The translations under genes were made by a program, and so were the position numbers. Below the pieces are notes generated by a model. It worked only from the letters and a program-made list of their open reading frames with translations. It was not told where the DNA came from and made no database searches. Source: Mycobacterium yunnanensis (GTDB lineage Bacteria > Actinomycetota > Actinomycetes > Mycobacteriales > Mycobacteriaceae). Taken from it: DNA of 64,000 nt. This document shows positions 8,711 to 16,836 of this stretch, piece after piece. The DNA is taken from NCBI RefSeq assembly GCF_025823185.1, contig NZ_JACKVK010000009.1, positions 248,001 through 312,000 of the forward strand. The letters run 5' to 3'. The first letter of the stretch is position 1. The number at the start of each line of letters is the position of its first letter.

Positions 8711-9781
8711 GTGGGCGATCTGGGCGATTCCTTCGTCTCCGACGACTCCGGTGATCTGTTCGTCTCCGACGACTCCGGTGATCTGTTCGTCTCCGACGAA
8801 CGTGACGTCGCGAGGGCCGCGCTCTCCGAATACGATCATCCCACCCACGCCAGCCTGCGCCTGCTGAATCTGTCCGAGAACGCCACCTACGAAGTCGTCG
8901 ACGACGACACCGGGGTTCGGTCCATCCTGCGCGTCCACCGCAAGGGTTACCACAGCCGGCCCGAGATCGAGTCCGAGCTCGACTGGCTCGACGCGTTGCG
9001 CCGCACCGGGAACGTCACCGTCCCCGTCGTGCGCCCCGCCCGTGGCGGCGCCCGGGTGGTGTCGGTCGACCAGGGCGGGACCACCCGCCACGTCGTGCAC
9101 TTCGAGATGGTCGCCGGCACCGAGCCCGACGAGAAGGCGCTCACCACTACGGATTTCCACACCCTGGGCAGCATCACCGCGGCCCTGCACGACCATTCGA
9201 CGACGTGGTCCCGCTCCGAACGGTTCAAGCGGTTCAGCTGGGACTGGCAACACAGCCTCGGTGATCGACCACGGTGGGGTCGATGGGAGGACGCCACCGG
9301 GGTGGGCGAGGCCGAGCGCCGCGTCCTCGACCCGGCCCGGGATCTGCTCGAGCGTCGGCTCGAGGAGTACGGCACCGGCCCCGAGGTATTCGGGCTGGTG
9401 CACGCCGACCTCCGACTGGCCAACCTGCTCGTCGACGGCACCGGTGCCGATCGCAAGATCACGGTGATCGACTTCGACGACTGCGGATTCGGTTGGCACT
9501 TCTACGACTTCGGCACTGCGGTGTCGTTCTTCGAAGACGATCCCGCGGTGCCCGAATGGCAGGACGCCTGGTGCGCGGGGTATCGCACCCAACGCCCGCT
9601 CGCCGCGTCCGACGAGGCGATGCTGCCGTCGTTCGTCCTGCTGCGTCGGTTGCTGCTGCTGGCGTGGATGGGCTCGCACGGCCACTCCAAGGAATCTCAG
9701 GCCATGTCCATCACCTACGCCAAGGGCAGCTGCGAGCTCGCCGAACGCTACCTGCAGTCCGACGGCCTACGGTTGGCCTGA
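8711..9781 (+). CDS. APH-family small-molecule kinase
   Basis: A 356-residue phosphotransferase of the aminoglycoside phosphotransferase/choline kinase fold. The catalytic loop is VHADLRLANLLV (HxDxxxxN) and the metal-binding motif is VIDFDDCGFG. Homologues phosphorylate homoserine, choline, ethanolamine or hydroxylysine. It starts with GTG 3 nt after the class III PLP gene, so the two are co-translated and probably consecutive steps. The first 30 or so residues are unusual: an acidic SDDSGDLFV unit repeated in tandem, encoded by a 27-bp DNA repeat. The conserved fold begins near residue 35 (VARAALSEYDH), so the repeat is an add-on. Confidence 0.82.
   Translation: MGDLGDSFVSDDSGDLFVSDDSGDLFVSDERDVARAALSEYDHPTHASLRLLNLSENATYEVVDDDTGVRSILRVHRKGYHSRPEIESELDWLDALRRTGNVTVPVVRPARGGARVVSVDQGGTTRHVVHFEMVAGTEPDEKALTTTDFHTLGSITAALHDHSTTWSRSERFKRFSWDWQHSLGDRPRWGRWEDATGVGEAERRVLDPARDLLERRLEEYGTGPEVFGLVHADLRLANLLVDGTGADRKITVIDFDDCGFGWHFYDFGTAVSFFEDDPAVPEWQDAWCAGYRTQRPLAASDEAMLPSFVLLRRLLLLAWMGSHGHSKESQAMSITYAKGSCELAERYLQSDGLRLA
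8732..8799 (+). repeat. 27-bp in-frame tandem repeat, 2.5 copies
   Basis: Two identical 27-nt units (8732-8758 and 8759-8785) and 14 nt of a third, encoding FVSDDSGDL repeats at the N-terminus of the kinase. Being a multiple of three, copy-number change would not shift the frame. Confidence 0.9.
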
Positions 9782-9843
9782 TGCCCCACCCCCAGACGCA
9801 CCAAGCCCGCGAGCACTAGTCCAAAGCCATTGAGAGGCACCAC

Positions 9844-10623
9844 ATGTTCCAGTCACTGCAAGGTCGCACGGCCATCGTCACCGGCGGCAGCCGCGGCATC
9901 GGGCGCGGCATCGCCGAGACGTTCGCAGCCGCGGGGGTCAACGTCGTCATCACCGGCCGCAGCCAGGTCGACGTCGACGCCGCCGTCACCGCACTGTCCA
10001 GTGCGCCCGGCACGGTGAGCGGTGTGGCGGCCGACGTCACCAGTCCCGAGGACTGCAAGAAGGTCGTCGCCGCGGCACTGGAACGCCACGGAGGACTCGA
10101 CATCGTGTGCGCGAACGCGGGGATCTTCCCGTCGGCCAGGCTCGAAGACCTCACCCCCGAGGATCTCGAAGAGGTGCTCGGCGTCAACTTCAAGGGCACG
10201 GTGTACATCATCCAGGCCGCACTCTCGGCGCTGACCGCCAGCGGCCACGGCCGCGTCGTCGTCACGTCGTCGATCACCGGTCCGTACACCGGCTACCCGG
10301 GATGGTCACACTACGGGGCCAGCAAGGCCGCCCAGCTCGGGTTCATCCGCACCGCAGCAATGGAACTGGCGCCCAAGAACATCACCGTCAACGCCGTGCT
10401 GCCCGGCAACATCATCACCGAGGGCCTCGTCGAAATGGGCCAGGACTACATGGACCAAATGACCGCGTCCATACCTGCGGGACGACTGGGCACGGTGGCC
10501 GACATCGGCAATGCCGCGCTCTTCTTCGCCACCGAAGAGGCCGGCTACGTCACCGGACAATCCCTGGTCGTCGACGGTGGGCAGATCTTGCCCGAGTCTC
10601 AGGCCGCGATCGCCGAACAGTAG
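9844..10623 (+). CDS. SDR-family oxidoreductase (FabG-like)
   Basis: A 259-residue classical short-chain dehydrogenase. The NAD(P) motif is VTGGSRGIGRGIAE, the NAG motif is CANAGIFP, and the catalytic pair is YGASK, preceded by the serine of TSSITGPY. The C-terminus GYVTGQSLVVDGGQ is typical. It is 62 nt downstream of the kinase gene and just before the GntR gene, in the same direction. In this cluster it may oxidise an alcohol or reduce an aldehyde formed downstream of the PLP enzyme; the true substrate cannot be read from the sequence. Confidence 0.85.
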   Translation: MFQSLQGRTAIVTGGSRGIGRGIAETFAAAGVNVVITGRSQVDVDAAVTALSSAPGTVSGVAADVTSPEDCKKVVAAALERHGGLDIVCANAGIFPSARLEDLTPEDLEEVLGVNFKGTVYIIQAALSALTASGHGRVVVTSSITGPYTGYPGWSHYGASKAAQLGFIRTAAMELAPKNITVNAVLPGNIITEGLVEMGQDYMDQMTASIPAGRLGTVADIGNAALFFATEEAGYVTGQSLVVDGGQILPESQAAIAEQ

Positions 10624-10654
10624 GTCGGCGAGCGGCTCGTCGTGCCTTGGGCCC

Positions 10655-10674
10655 TAGAATTGGTCTAGCCGAAT
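10655..10674 (+). promoter_or_regulatory. Promoter -10 and palindromic operator of the gntR gene
   Basis: TAGAAT at 10655-10660 is a good -10 hexamer. An imperfect 16-bp palindrome (ATTGGTCTAGCCGAAT, 10659-10674) overlaps its end and the likely transcription start, as expected for autoregulation. The TTG start of the regulator is at 10693. Confidence 0.5.
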
Positions 10675-10692
10675 ATCGAGCGGGGGTCACTG

Positions 10693-11451
10693 TTGTCGAA
10701 GTCGACCGAGGAACTGCGGCGTCGCATCGTCGCCGACATCAACGCCGGCACCCCCGGCTCGAAGCTCGGCAGCGAACGCGACCTCGCCGAACGGTATTCG
10801 ACGAGCCGCTCCAGCCTGCGCCAGATGCTCGCCGCGCTGGAGGAGGCGGGCCTCGTGCACCGCGTCATCGGTCGCGCAGGTGGCATCTTCATCAGCCACG
10901 CGCAGGTGCAACGCAGCCTGGCCAACGTGGTGGGGGTGCCCGCCTTCCTCGCCAACCAGGGCTACGTCGCCGGCACTCGCGTGCTGGCCACCAAGATCAC
11001 CGCACCGGACCGCACCACCCAGTCGGCGCTGCAGATCGGCGCATCGGATCCGATCGTCGAGATTCAGCGCGTCCGGCTGGCCGACGGCTCCCCCATCTCA
11101 CTGGAGCTGGCGCAGTTTCCCGCGGCGTCGTTTCCCGGGCTGTTGGAGAAGCAGCTCGGCGGGTCGATCTACGAGATCCTCGAGAACGACTACGGACTGG
11201 TGACGTCGCGCGCCGACGAGCGGATCGAGGCCGTCAACGCCACCCCGGACGAGGCCTCGCTGCTGGCCGTCAAGACGCGATCGGCCCTGCTGCTGATCAC
11301 TCGCGTCACCTACGACCAGAACGACGTGCCGTGCGAGTTCTCCCGCGACCTGTTCCGCGGCGACCGGACCCGGCTCGGTGTCACCGTGCAGGGCCGCGGC
11401 ATCGGAGTGCAGTCGCCCGTTGCCGCGGCGACGGTGGCCCTGCACAGCTAG
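10693..11451 (+). CDS. GntR/HutC-family transcriptional regulator with UTRA domain
   Basis: A 252-residue regulator. Residues 1-70 form the winged helix (STEELRRRIVADINAGTPG, LGSERDLAERYSTSRSSLRQ, VHRVIGRAGGIFI) and residues from about 95 form the UTRA effector domain, ending with a strand near SALLLITRVTYD. These regulators usually repress an adjacent catabolic or transport operon and are released by a pathway metabolite. The start is TTG at 10693. It closes the kinase/PLP-enzyme cluster, whose divergent promoter at 7231-7435 is the likely target together with its own operator. Confidence 0.88.
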   Translation: MSKSTEELRRRIVADINAGTPGSKLGSERDLAERYSTSRSSLRQMLAALEEAGLVHRVIGRAGGIFISHAQVQRSLANVVGVPAFLANQGYVAGTRVLATKITAPDRTTQSALQIGASDPIVEIQRVRLADGSPISLELAQFPAASFPGLLEKQLGGSIYEILENDYGLVTSRADERIEAVNATPDEASLLAVKTRSALLLITRVTYDQNDVPCEFSRDLFRGDRTRLGVTVQGRGIGVQSPVAAATVALHS

Positions 11452-11460
11452 CGCGAGACG

Positions 11461-12333
11461 ATGACCTCCGCGGGACGATTCGCCCCCAGCCCGTCGGCCG
11501 ATCTGCACGTCGGGAATCTGCGCACGGCCGTCCTGGCCTGGCTGTTCGCCCGTTCCACCGGACGGCGCTTCCTGGTACGCGTCGAGGATCTCGACGATCG
11601 CGCCAAGGACGACGTCGCCCGGCGCCAGCTCGACGACCTGGCCGAGATCGGGGTGACGTGGGACGCGCCGCCCGAACGTCAATCCGACCACGAGGCCCGC
11701 TACGACGGGATAGTCGACGAGCTCACCGCCCGGGGCATGACCTACGAATGTCATTGCAGCAGAAAGGACATCCTTCAGGCACCACGCGCGCCCCACGCCC
11801 CCGAGGGCGCCTATCCCGGCACCTGCCGCGACCTCACCGACGCCGAACGGGCCCGGCGTGCGGACACCGGCCGACCACCCGCGGTGCGGCTTCGCTCTGC
11901 CGTCGCGGAGTTCACCGTCGCAGACCTGCCGCACGGCAGCTACACCGGGGTGGTGGACGACTTCGTGTTGCGCCGCGGTGACGGCGTTCCCGCCTACAAC
12001 CTCGCCGTCGTGGTCGACGACGCCGCCCAGGGTGTCGACCAGGTGGTGCGCGGTGACGACCTGCTGGCGTCCTCACCGCGGCAGGCCTACCTCGGCACGC
12101 TGCTCGGCCACCCCTCCCCCAGCTACGCCCACGTTCCCCTCGTGCTCAACGCCGACGGCAAGCGGCTGGCCAAACGCGACGGCGCCGTCACCCTCGCCGA
12201 CATCGGGGTGGAGCTGACGCTGCGCCAGATCGCCGCATCGCTGGGGTACGCGGCCACGACGGTGGCCGGCATGCTCGCCGAGTTCGATCCGGCCCGGCTG
12301 CCACGGGAACCTTGGATTTACCAGCCCGGCTGA
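11461..12333 (+). CDS. gluQ: Glutamyl-queuosine tRNA(Asp) synthetase
   Basis: A 290-residue class I synthetase-like protein lacking the anticodon-binding domain, the size of GluQRS. It attaches glutamate to queuosine-34 of tRNA-Asp. Motifs: GRFAPSPSADLHVGNL (HIGH equivalent), VRVEDLDDR, zinc-type cysteines in YECHCSRK and YPGTCRDL, and GKRLAKRDG (KMSKS equivalent). It starts 9 nt after the GntR gene but looks unrelated to it. The window also carries tgt at 26.6 kb, the enzyme that inserts the queuosine precursor. Confidence 0.93.
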   Translation: MTSAGRFAPSPSADLHVGNLRTAVLAWLFARSTGRRFLVRVEDLDDRAKDDVARRQLDDLAEIGVTWDAPPERQSDHEARYDGIVDELTARGMTYECHCSRKDILQAPRAPHAPEGAYPGTCRDLTDAERARRADTGRPPAVRLRSAVAEFTVADLPHGSYTGVVDDFVLRRGDGVPAYNLAVVVDDAAQGVDQVVRGDDLLASSPRQAYLGTLLGHPSPSYAHVPLVLNADGKRLAKRDGAVTLADIGVELTLRQIAASLGYAATTVAGMLAEFDPARLPREPWIYQPG

Positions 12334-12365
12334 GGAAAACCCTGTGCGGGTCGGCGTCGGGTTGG

Positions 12366-12371
12366 TAACTT
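12366..12371 (+). promoter_or_regulatory. Leaderless-type -10 hexamer before the ABC importer
   Basis: TAACTT (TANNNT) lies 6 nt before the GTG at 12378 and there is no Shine-Dalgarno, the arrangement expected for a leaderless mycobacterial mRNA. Confidence 0.5.
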
Positions 12372-12377
12372 CCGCCG

Positions 12378-14591
12378 GTGTTCGGATACTTCCGGCGAGC
12401 GATGCTCGCCGTCCTCGTCGTCGCTGCGGTCATTCTCGGCTCGGCCGCCTGCGGGTCCTCCGACAAGTCCACAGACCCGATCAAGTCCTCGGGCGTGTTG
12501 CGCGTGGGCACCGAGGGCGTCTATTCGCCGTTCAGCTACCACGACCCGGCCACCGGTGAGCTCGTGGGCTACGACGTCGACGTCGCCAAGGCCGTCGGCC
12601 AGAAGCTCGGCGTAAAGGTCGAATTCGTCGAAACGCCGTGGGATTCGATGTTCGCGGCGCTGGAGGCCGACCGCTTCGACGTGGTGGCCAACCAGGTGAC
12701 CGTCAACCCCGAGCGTCAGGCCAAATACGACCTGTCCCAGCCCTACACCGTCGGCGAGGGCGTCATCGTCACCCGCGCGGGTGACGACTCGATCAAGAGC
12801 CTGGCCGACCTCAAGGGCAAGACCGCGGCGGAGAACGCCACCAGCAACTGGTCGGAGGTCGCCCGCAAGGCCGGCGCCAACGTCGAGTCCGTGGAGGGTT
12901 TCACCCAGGCGATCACGTTGCTCAACCAGGGCCGCGTCGACGTGGTGATCAACGACAGCATCGCCGTCTACGCCTACCTCGCCGAGACCGGCGACAAATC
13001 GGTCAAGATCTCGGGCAAGGTCGGGGAGAAGAGCGAGCAGGCATTCGCCGCTCGCAAGGACAGTGGCATGCTGCCCGAACTCGACAAGGCCCTCGGCGAA
13101 TTGCGCGCCGACGGGACCTTGACGTCCATCTCGCAGAAGTACCTCAAGACCGACGCAACGGGCACGCCGCCGTCGACGCCGATCCGTGCGGCAGGAGTCT
13201 TGCGGGTGGGCACCGAAGGTACGTACTCGCCGTTCAGCTACCACGACCCGGCGACCGGGCAGCTCGCCGGCTACGACGTCGACGTCGCCAAGGCCATCGG
13301 CGAGAACCTCGGCGTGCGAGTGGAATTCGTCGAGACACCCTGGGATTCGATCTTCGCCGCACTCGAGGCAAATCGCTTCGACGTGGTCGCCAACGAAGTC
13401 ACCGTCACACCGGAACGTCAAGCCAAGTACGACCTGTCCGAACCCTATTCGGTGGGCGAGGGAGTGATCGTCACCAAGGCCGACGACGACTCGATCAAGA
13501 GCCTGGCCGACCTCAAGGGCAAGACGACGGCACAGTCGATCACCAGCAACTGGGCCCAGGTCGCCCGCAATGCCGGTGCCACCGTGGAGTCGGTGGAGGG
13601 CTTCTCCCAAGCGATCACGCTGCTCAACCAGGGCCGCGTCGACGCCACCGTCAACGACAGCATCGCCGTGTACGCCTACCTCGCCGAGACCGGCGACAAG
13701 TCGGTGAAGATCGCGGCCAAGACCGACGAGAAGAGCGAGCAAGCGCTCGCCGCGCGCAAGGACAGCGGGTATCTGCCCGAGCTCAACGGCGCCATCGACT
13801 CGTTGCGGTCCTCTGGCAAGCTCGCCGAGATCTCGCAGAAGTACCTCAAGGCCGACGCCACCGGCGCCGGACAGGCGGGGCAGGCTCCGCAAACCGGAGG
13901 CGCGCAGCAGAACGCGCCACCTCAGGCCCGCTCGGCGTGGCAGTTGATCCTCGACAACCTGTGGCCGTTGGCCAAGGCCGCCATCACCGCGACCATCCCG
14001 CTGACCATCATCAGTTTCGCCCTGGGTCTGGTGATCGCCCTGGCGGTGGCGCTGGCCCGTCTGTCGCCGAACGTCGTCCTGACCAACGTCGCACGGTTCT
14101 ACATCTCGATCATCCGCGGCACCCCCTTGCTCGTGCAGCTGTTCATCGTGTTCTACGCGCTCCCGCAGCTCGGGGTGAAGATCGACCCGTTCCCGGCGGC
14201 GGTGATCGCATTCAGCCTCAACGTCGGCGGCTACGGGGCGGAGATCATCCGCTCGGCGATCCTGAGCATCCCCAAGGGGCAATGGGAGGCTGCCGAGACG
14301 ATCGGCTTCAACTACGTTGGCGCACTGAGGCGCATCATCTTGCCTCAAGCCGCGCGAGTGGCGGTGCCGCCGCTGTCCAACACGTTGATCTCGTTGGTCA
14401 AGGACACGTCGCTGGCGTCGACGATCCTGGTCACCGAGCTGCTGCGGCAAGCTCAGATCGTCGCGGCGCCGACGTTCGAGTTCTTCGCCCTCTACGGCAC
14501 GGCCGCGGCGTACTACTGGGTGATCTGCCTGGTGTTGTCGTTCGGCCAGGGCCGCCTGGAACACCGACTGGAGAGGTACGTGGCGCGATGA
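12378..14591 (+). CDS. ABC amino-acid importer: two tandem binding domains fused to permease
   Basis: A 737-residue single chain. Residues 1-30 are an export signal with the lipobox-like SAAC; two near-identical family 3 substrate-binding domains follow (about 37-262 and 271-496), then a Gln/Ala linker and a HisM/GlnP-type permease (about 515-737) with five predicted membrane segments and the EAA loop EAAETIGFNYVGAL. The order binding-binding-permease is that of Lactococcus GlnP. Binding-site sequence (FVETPWDS, DRFDVVANQVTV, RQAKYDLSQPY) most resembles cystine or polar amino acid binding proteins. It should work with the ATPase encoded next, whose start overlaps its stop (ATGA). If the lipobox were cleaved and lipidated, the N-terminus would be anchored outside the membrane. 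Confidence 0.9.
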   Translation: MFGYFRRAMLAVLVVAAVILGSAACGSSDKSTDPIKSSGVLRVGTEGVYSPFSYHDPATGELVGYDVDVAKAVGQKLGVKVEFVETPWDSMFAALEADRFDVVANQVTVNPERQAKYDLSQPYTVGEGVIVTRAGDDSIKSLADLKGKTAAENATSNWSEVARKAGANVESVEGFTQAITLLNQGRVDVVINDSIAVYAYLAETGDKSVKISGKVGEKSEQAFAARKDSGMLPELDKALGELRADGTLTSISQKYLKTDATGTPPSTPIRAAGVLRVGTEGTYSPFSYHDPATGQLAGYDVDVAKAIGENLGVRVEFVETPWDSIFAALEANRFDVVANEVTVTPERQAKYDLSEPYSVGEGVIVTKADDDSIKSLADLKGKTTAQSITSNWAQVARNAGATVESVEGFSQAITLLNQGRVDATVNDSIAVYAYLAETGDKSVKIAAKTDEKSEQALAARKDSGYLPELNGAIDSLRSSGKLAEISQKYLKADATGAGQAGQAPQTGGAQQNAPPQARSAWQLILDNLWPLAKAAITATIPLTIISFALGLVIALAVALARLSPNVVLTNVARFYISIIRGTPLLVQLFIVFYALPQLGVKIDPFPAAVIAFSLNVGGYGAEIIRSAILSIPKGQWEAAETIGFNYVGALRRIILPQAARVAVPPLSNTLISLVKDTSLASTILVTELLRQAQIVAAPTFEFFALYGTAAAYYWVICLVLSFGQGRLEHRLERYVAR
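12486..13866 (+). repeat. Internal 702-bp duplication (two substrate-binding domains)
   Basis: The region 12486 to about 13165 recurs at 13188 to about 13866, in frame with a period of 702 nt (234 codons). The translated copies differ at only a modest fraction of positions (for example AVGQKLGVKV against AIGENLGVRV) and share long identical stretches, so the duplication is far younger than the domain family. Confidence 0.85.
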
Positions 14592-15364
14592 GCGAGCAGG
14601 CAACGGACGACGTCGAGTACCGCGTCGTCGCCGAGGGCGTACGGAAGGCGTTCGGCGACAACGAGGTGCTCAAGGGTGTCTCGTTCACCGTCGAGCGCGG
14701 CACGGCCACCGCCATCATCGGCCCGTCGGGGTCGGGCAAGACGACCTTGCTGCGCACGCTCAACGCCCTCGACCGGGCCGACGCCGGGGTGATCCGGGTC
14801 GACGACGTCGAGATCGACTTCTCCACCCCGACACCAAAACCGGAGATCCGCCGCTTCCAGTCCCGCAGCGGCTTCGTGTTCCAGGGTCACAACCTGTTCC
14901 CCCACAAGACGGTGCTGCAGAACGTCATCGAGGGACCGGTGATCGTGCAGAAGCGATCTAGGGACGAGGCCGTCGCCGAGGCGGTGGTGCTGCTCGATCA
15001 GGTCGGCCTGGCCGAGAAGCAGGACCAGTATCCGTTCCAGTTGTCCGGGGGTCAGCAGCAGCGCGTGGGCATCGCCCGCGCGTTGGCGCTCAAGCCCAAG
15101 CTGGTGCTGTTCGACGAACCCACCTCCGCGCTCGATCCCGAATTGGTCGGCGAGGTGCTGTCGGTGATCAAGGATCTCGCCGTGGAGGGGTGGACGCTGG
15201 TGATCGTCACCCACGAGATCCAGTTCGCCCGGCAGGTGTCCAGCCAGGTGTTGTTCACCGATCGGGGTGTCATCCTCGAGCAGGGCACCCCCGCCGAGGT
15301 GATCGGCGATCCGAAGGAAGAGCGCACCCGCCAATTCCTGGACCGCATCCTCAACCCGCTGTAG
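14588..15364 (+). CDS. Polar amino acid ABC transporter ATPase (GlnQ/HisP type)
   Basis: A 258-residue nucleotide-binding subunit. Walker A is GPSGSGKTTLLRTL, the Q-loop region is FVFQGHNLFPHKT, the signature is LSGGQQQRVGIARAL, Walker B is KLVLFDEPTSALDPE and the switch histidine is in IVTHEIQFA. The start at 14588 overlaps the permease stop by 4 nt, so the two proteins should be made in fixed ratio and form the complete importer. The loop after Walker A (DVEIDFSTPTPKPEIRRF) is somewhat longer than usual. Confidence 0.95.
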   Translation: MSEQATDDVEYRVVAEGVRKAFGDNEVLKGVSFTVERGTATAIIGPSGSGKTTLLRTLNALDRADAGVIRVDDVEIDFSTPTPKPEIRRFQSRSGFVFQGHNLFPHKTVLQNVIEGPVIVQKRSRDEAVAEAVVLLDQVGLAEKQDQYPFQLSGGQQQRVGIARALALKPKLVLFDEPTSALDPELVGEVLSVIKDLAVEGWTLVIVTHEIQFARQVSSQVLFTDRGVILEQGTPAEVIGDPKEERTRQFLDRILNPL

Positions 15365-15380
15365 GTCCCCTAACCCTGCC

Positions 15381-15442
15381 CGCGAGCAGACGCTAACCTG
15401 CGCGACACTCCGAGATTTCCGGCACGTTTACGTCTGCTCGCG
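15381..15442. repeat. Intergenic inverted repeat, 12-bp perfect arms
   Basis: CGCGAGCAGACG at 15381-15392 and its exact complement CGTCTGCTCGCG at 15431-15442 enclose 38 nt between the ABC ATPase and the amine oxidase. The arms are too far apart and lack a T-run for a classic terminator; the look is that of a dispersed palindromic intergenic element. Confidence 0.7.
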
Positions 15443-15465
15443 GTGGTGACGCGGGAAACTGAGGC

Positions 15466-16836
15466 ATGTCTCAAGCACGAAGCGTGGAAGCCGACGTCGT
15501 CATCGTCGGTGCCGGGCTCTCGGGAATGATCGCCGCCCGGACGGTGCTCGCCGCGGGCCTCGTGCCCGTGGTCCTGGAGGCCGACGACCGGGTCGGCGGC
15601 CGCATCCTCACCGAGCAGGTCACGCCGGGAGTCAGCGTCGAACTCGGCGCCCAGTGGATCGGTGACACGCACGAACGAATGTTCCGGTTGGCCGCCGAAC
15701 TGGGCGTCGACACCTTCCCCCAGTACGACGAGGGCGAGACGTCCTACGACCTTGGTGGCTCGGGAGTGTTGCGGGAGAACGACTTTCATGCCCGCTTCGC
15801 CGGCGAGCTGGCCGAGCTGGTGCGTGTCCTGCGACGCCTCGACGAGCTGGCCACGGACGTACCCGTCGAGGCACCGTGGCTGGCGCCGCGGGCCGACGAG
15901 TGGGACGTCATCAGCGCGGGCACCTGGTACGACGACCAGGGGCTGTCGCCGGTGGCGCGGACCCTGCTCGAGATCTGCACCGTCGGGATCCTGGCCGTGC
16001 CGACCGTCGAGGTCTCATTCCTGCACCTGCTCTTCACGATTCAGACGTGCGGGGTGACCGCCGAGCTCTTCGCCGAATCCGAAGGCGGCGCGCAGACCAC
16101 CCGCTTCGTCGGCGGTACCGGCGAGATCCCTCGGCGGTTGGCCGCCCTGATCGCCGGCCACATCGTGCTCGAGGCCCCCGTGCAAACCATCGAGCACGCA
16201 GCAGACCGCGTCACCGTGCACTGCCGGGGCGGGCTGGTGGCGCGCGGCCGCCGCGTCATCGTCGCGATCTCCCCGACGCTGGCCGGCCGCATCCTCTACG
16301 ACCCCCCGCTCTCCGGGGTGCGCGACCAGCTGACGCAGCGCCTGCCCAACGGCTCGGCGATGAAGGCGTTCTTCGTCTACGACGAACCCTTCTGGCGCAC
16401 GGACGGATTCAACGGGCAGATCATCTCGGACGTCGGCCCGGCGCGAATGTCCAACGACACCTGCATTCCCGGCGACGACCACGGGGTGATCCTGATGTTC
16501 CTGGAGGGTGATCAGGCCCGTACCTTCGGTCGGTTGCCCACCGACGAGCGACGCATCGCGCTCACCGCCGAGCTGGTGCGCCACTACGGCCACAAGGCCG
16601 CACGGCCCGAGTTCTACGTCGACGGGGAATGGTCGGATCGGCAGTGGACCCGCGGCTGCTACAACGCCAATCACGGCCCGCACGTCTGGACGACCTACGG
16701 TGAGGCCCTCGCGGCGCCCATCGGAGTCATCCATTGGGCGTCGACCGACACGGCCACCCACTGGAGCGCCTACATGGAGGGCGCCGTCGAGGCCGGCGAG
16801 CGGGCGGCGCTGGCGGTGGTCGACTCCCTCAGCTAG
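15466..16836 (+). CDS. Flavin-containing amine oxidase
   Basis: A 456-residue FAD enzyme of the monoamine/putrescine oxidase family. The dinucleotide-binding start is DVVIVGAGLSGMIAARTV followed by VVLEADDRVGGRILTEQV; the C-terminal FAD motif is GVIHWASTDTATHWSAYMEG. It oxidatively deaminates an amine to an aldehyde, releasing ammonia and hydrogen peroxide. There is no signal peptide, so it should be cytoplasmic. It stands alone behind the inverted repeat, and its stop overlaps the convergent CoA-transferase gene by 4 nt. Substrate (polyamine, aromatic amine or other) cannot be assigned. Confidence 0.85.
   Translation: MSQARSVEADVVIVGAGLSGMIAARTVLAAGLVPVVLEADDRVGGRILTEQVTPGVSVELGAQWIGDTHERMFRLAAELGVDTFPQYDEGETSYDLGGSGVLRENDFHARFAGELAELVRVLRRLDELATDVPVEAPWLAPRADEWDVISAGTWYDDQGLSPVARTLLEICTVGILAVPTVEVSFLHLLFTIQTCGVTAELFAESEGGAQTTRFVGGTGEIPRRLAALIAGHIVLEAPVQTIEHAADRVTVHCRGGLVARGRRVIVAISPTLAGRILYDPPLSGVRDQLTQRLPNGSAMKAFFVYDEPFWRTDGFNGQIISDVGPARMSNDTCIPGDDHGVILMFLEGDQARTFGRLPTDERRIALTAELVRHYGHKAARPEFYVDGEWSDRQWTRGCYNANHGPHVWTTYGEALAAPIGVIHWASTDTATHWSAYMEGAVEAGERAALAVVDSLS

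Noticed and set aside
10107..11981. 624-residue plus-strand open frame spanning SDR, gntR and gluQ
   Set aside because: Crosses three well-supported genes in another frame and is arginine-rich without motifs.
12318..14603. 761-residue minus-strand open frame opposite the ABC importer
   Set aside because: Shadow of the real gene; its internal repeats only mirror the duplicated binding domains.
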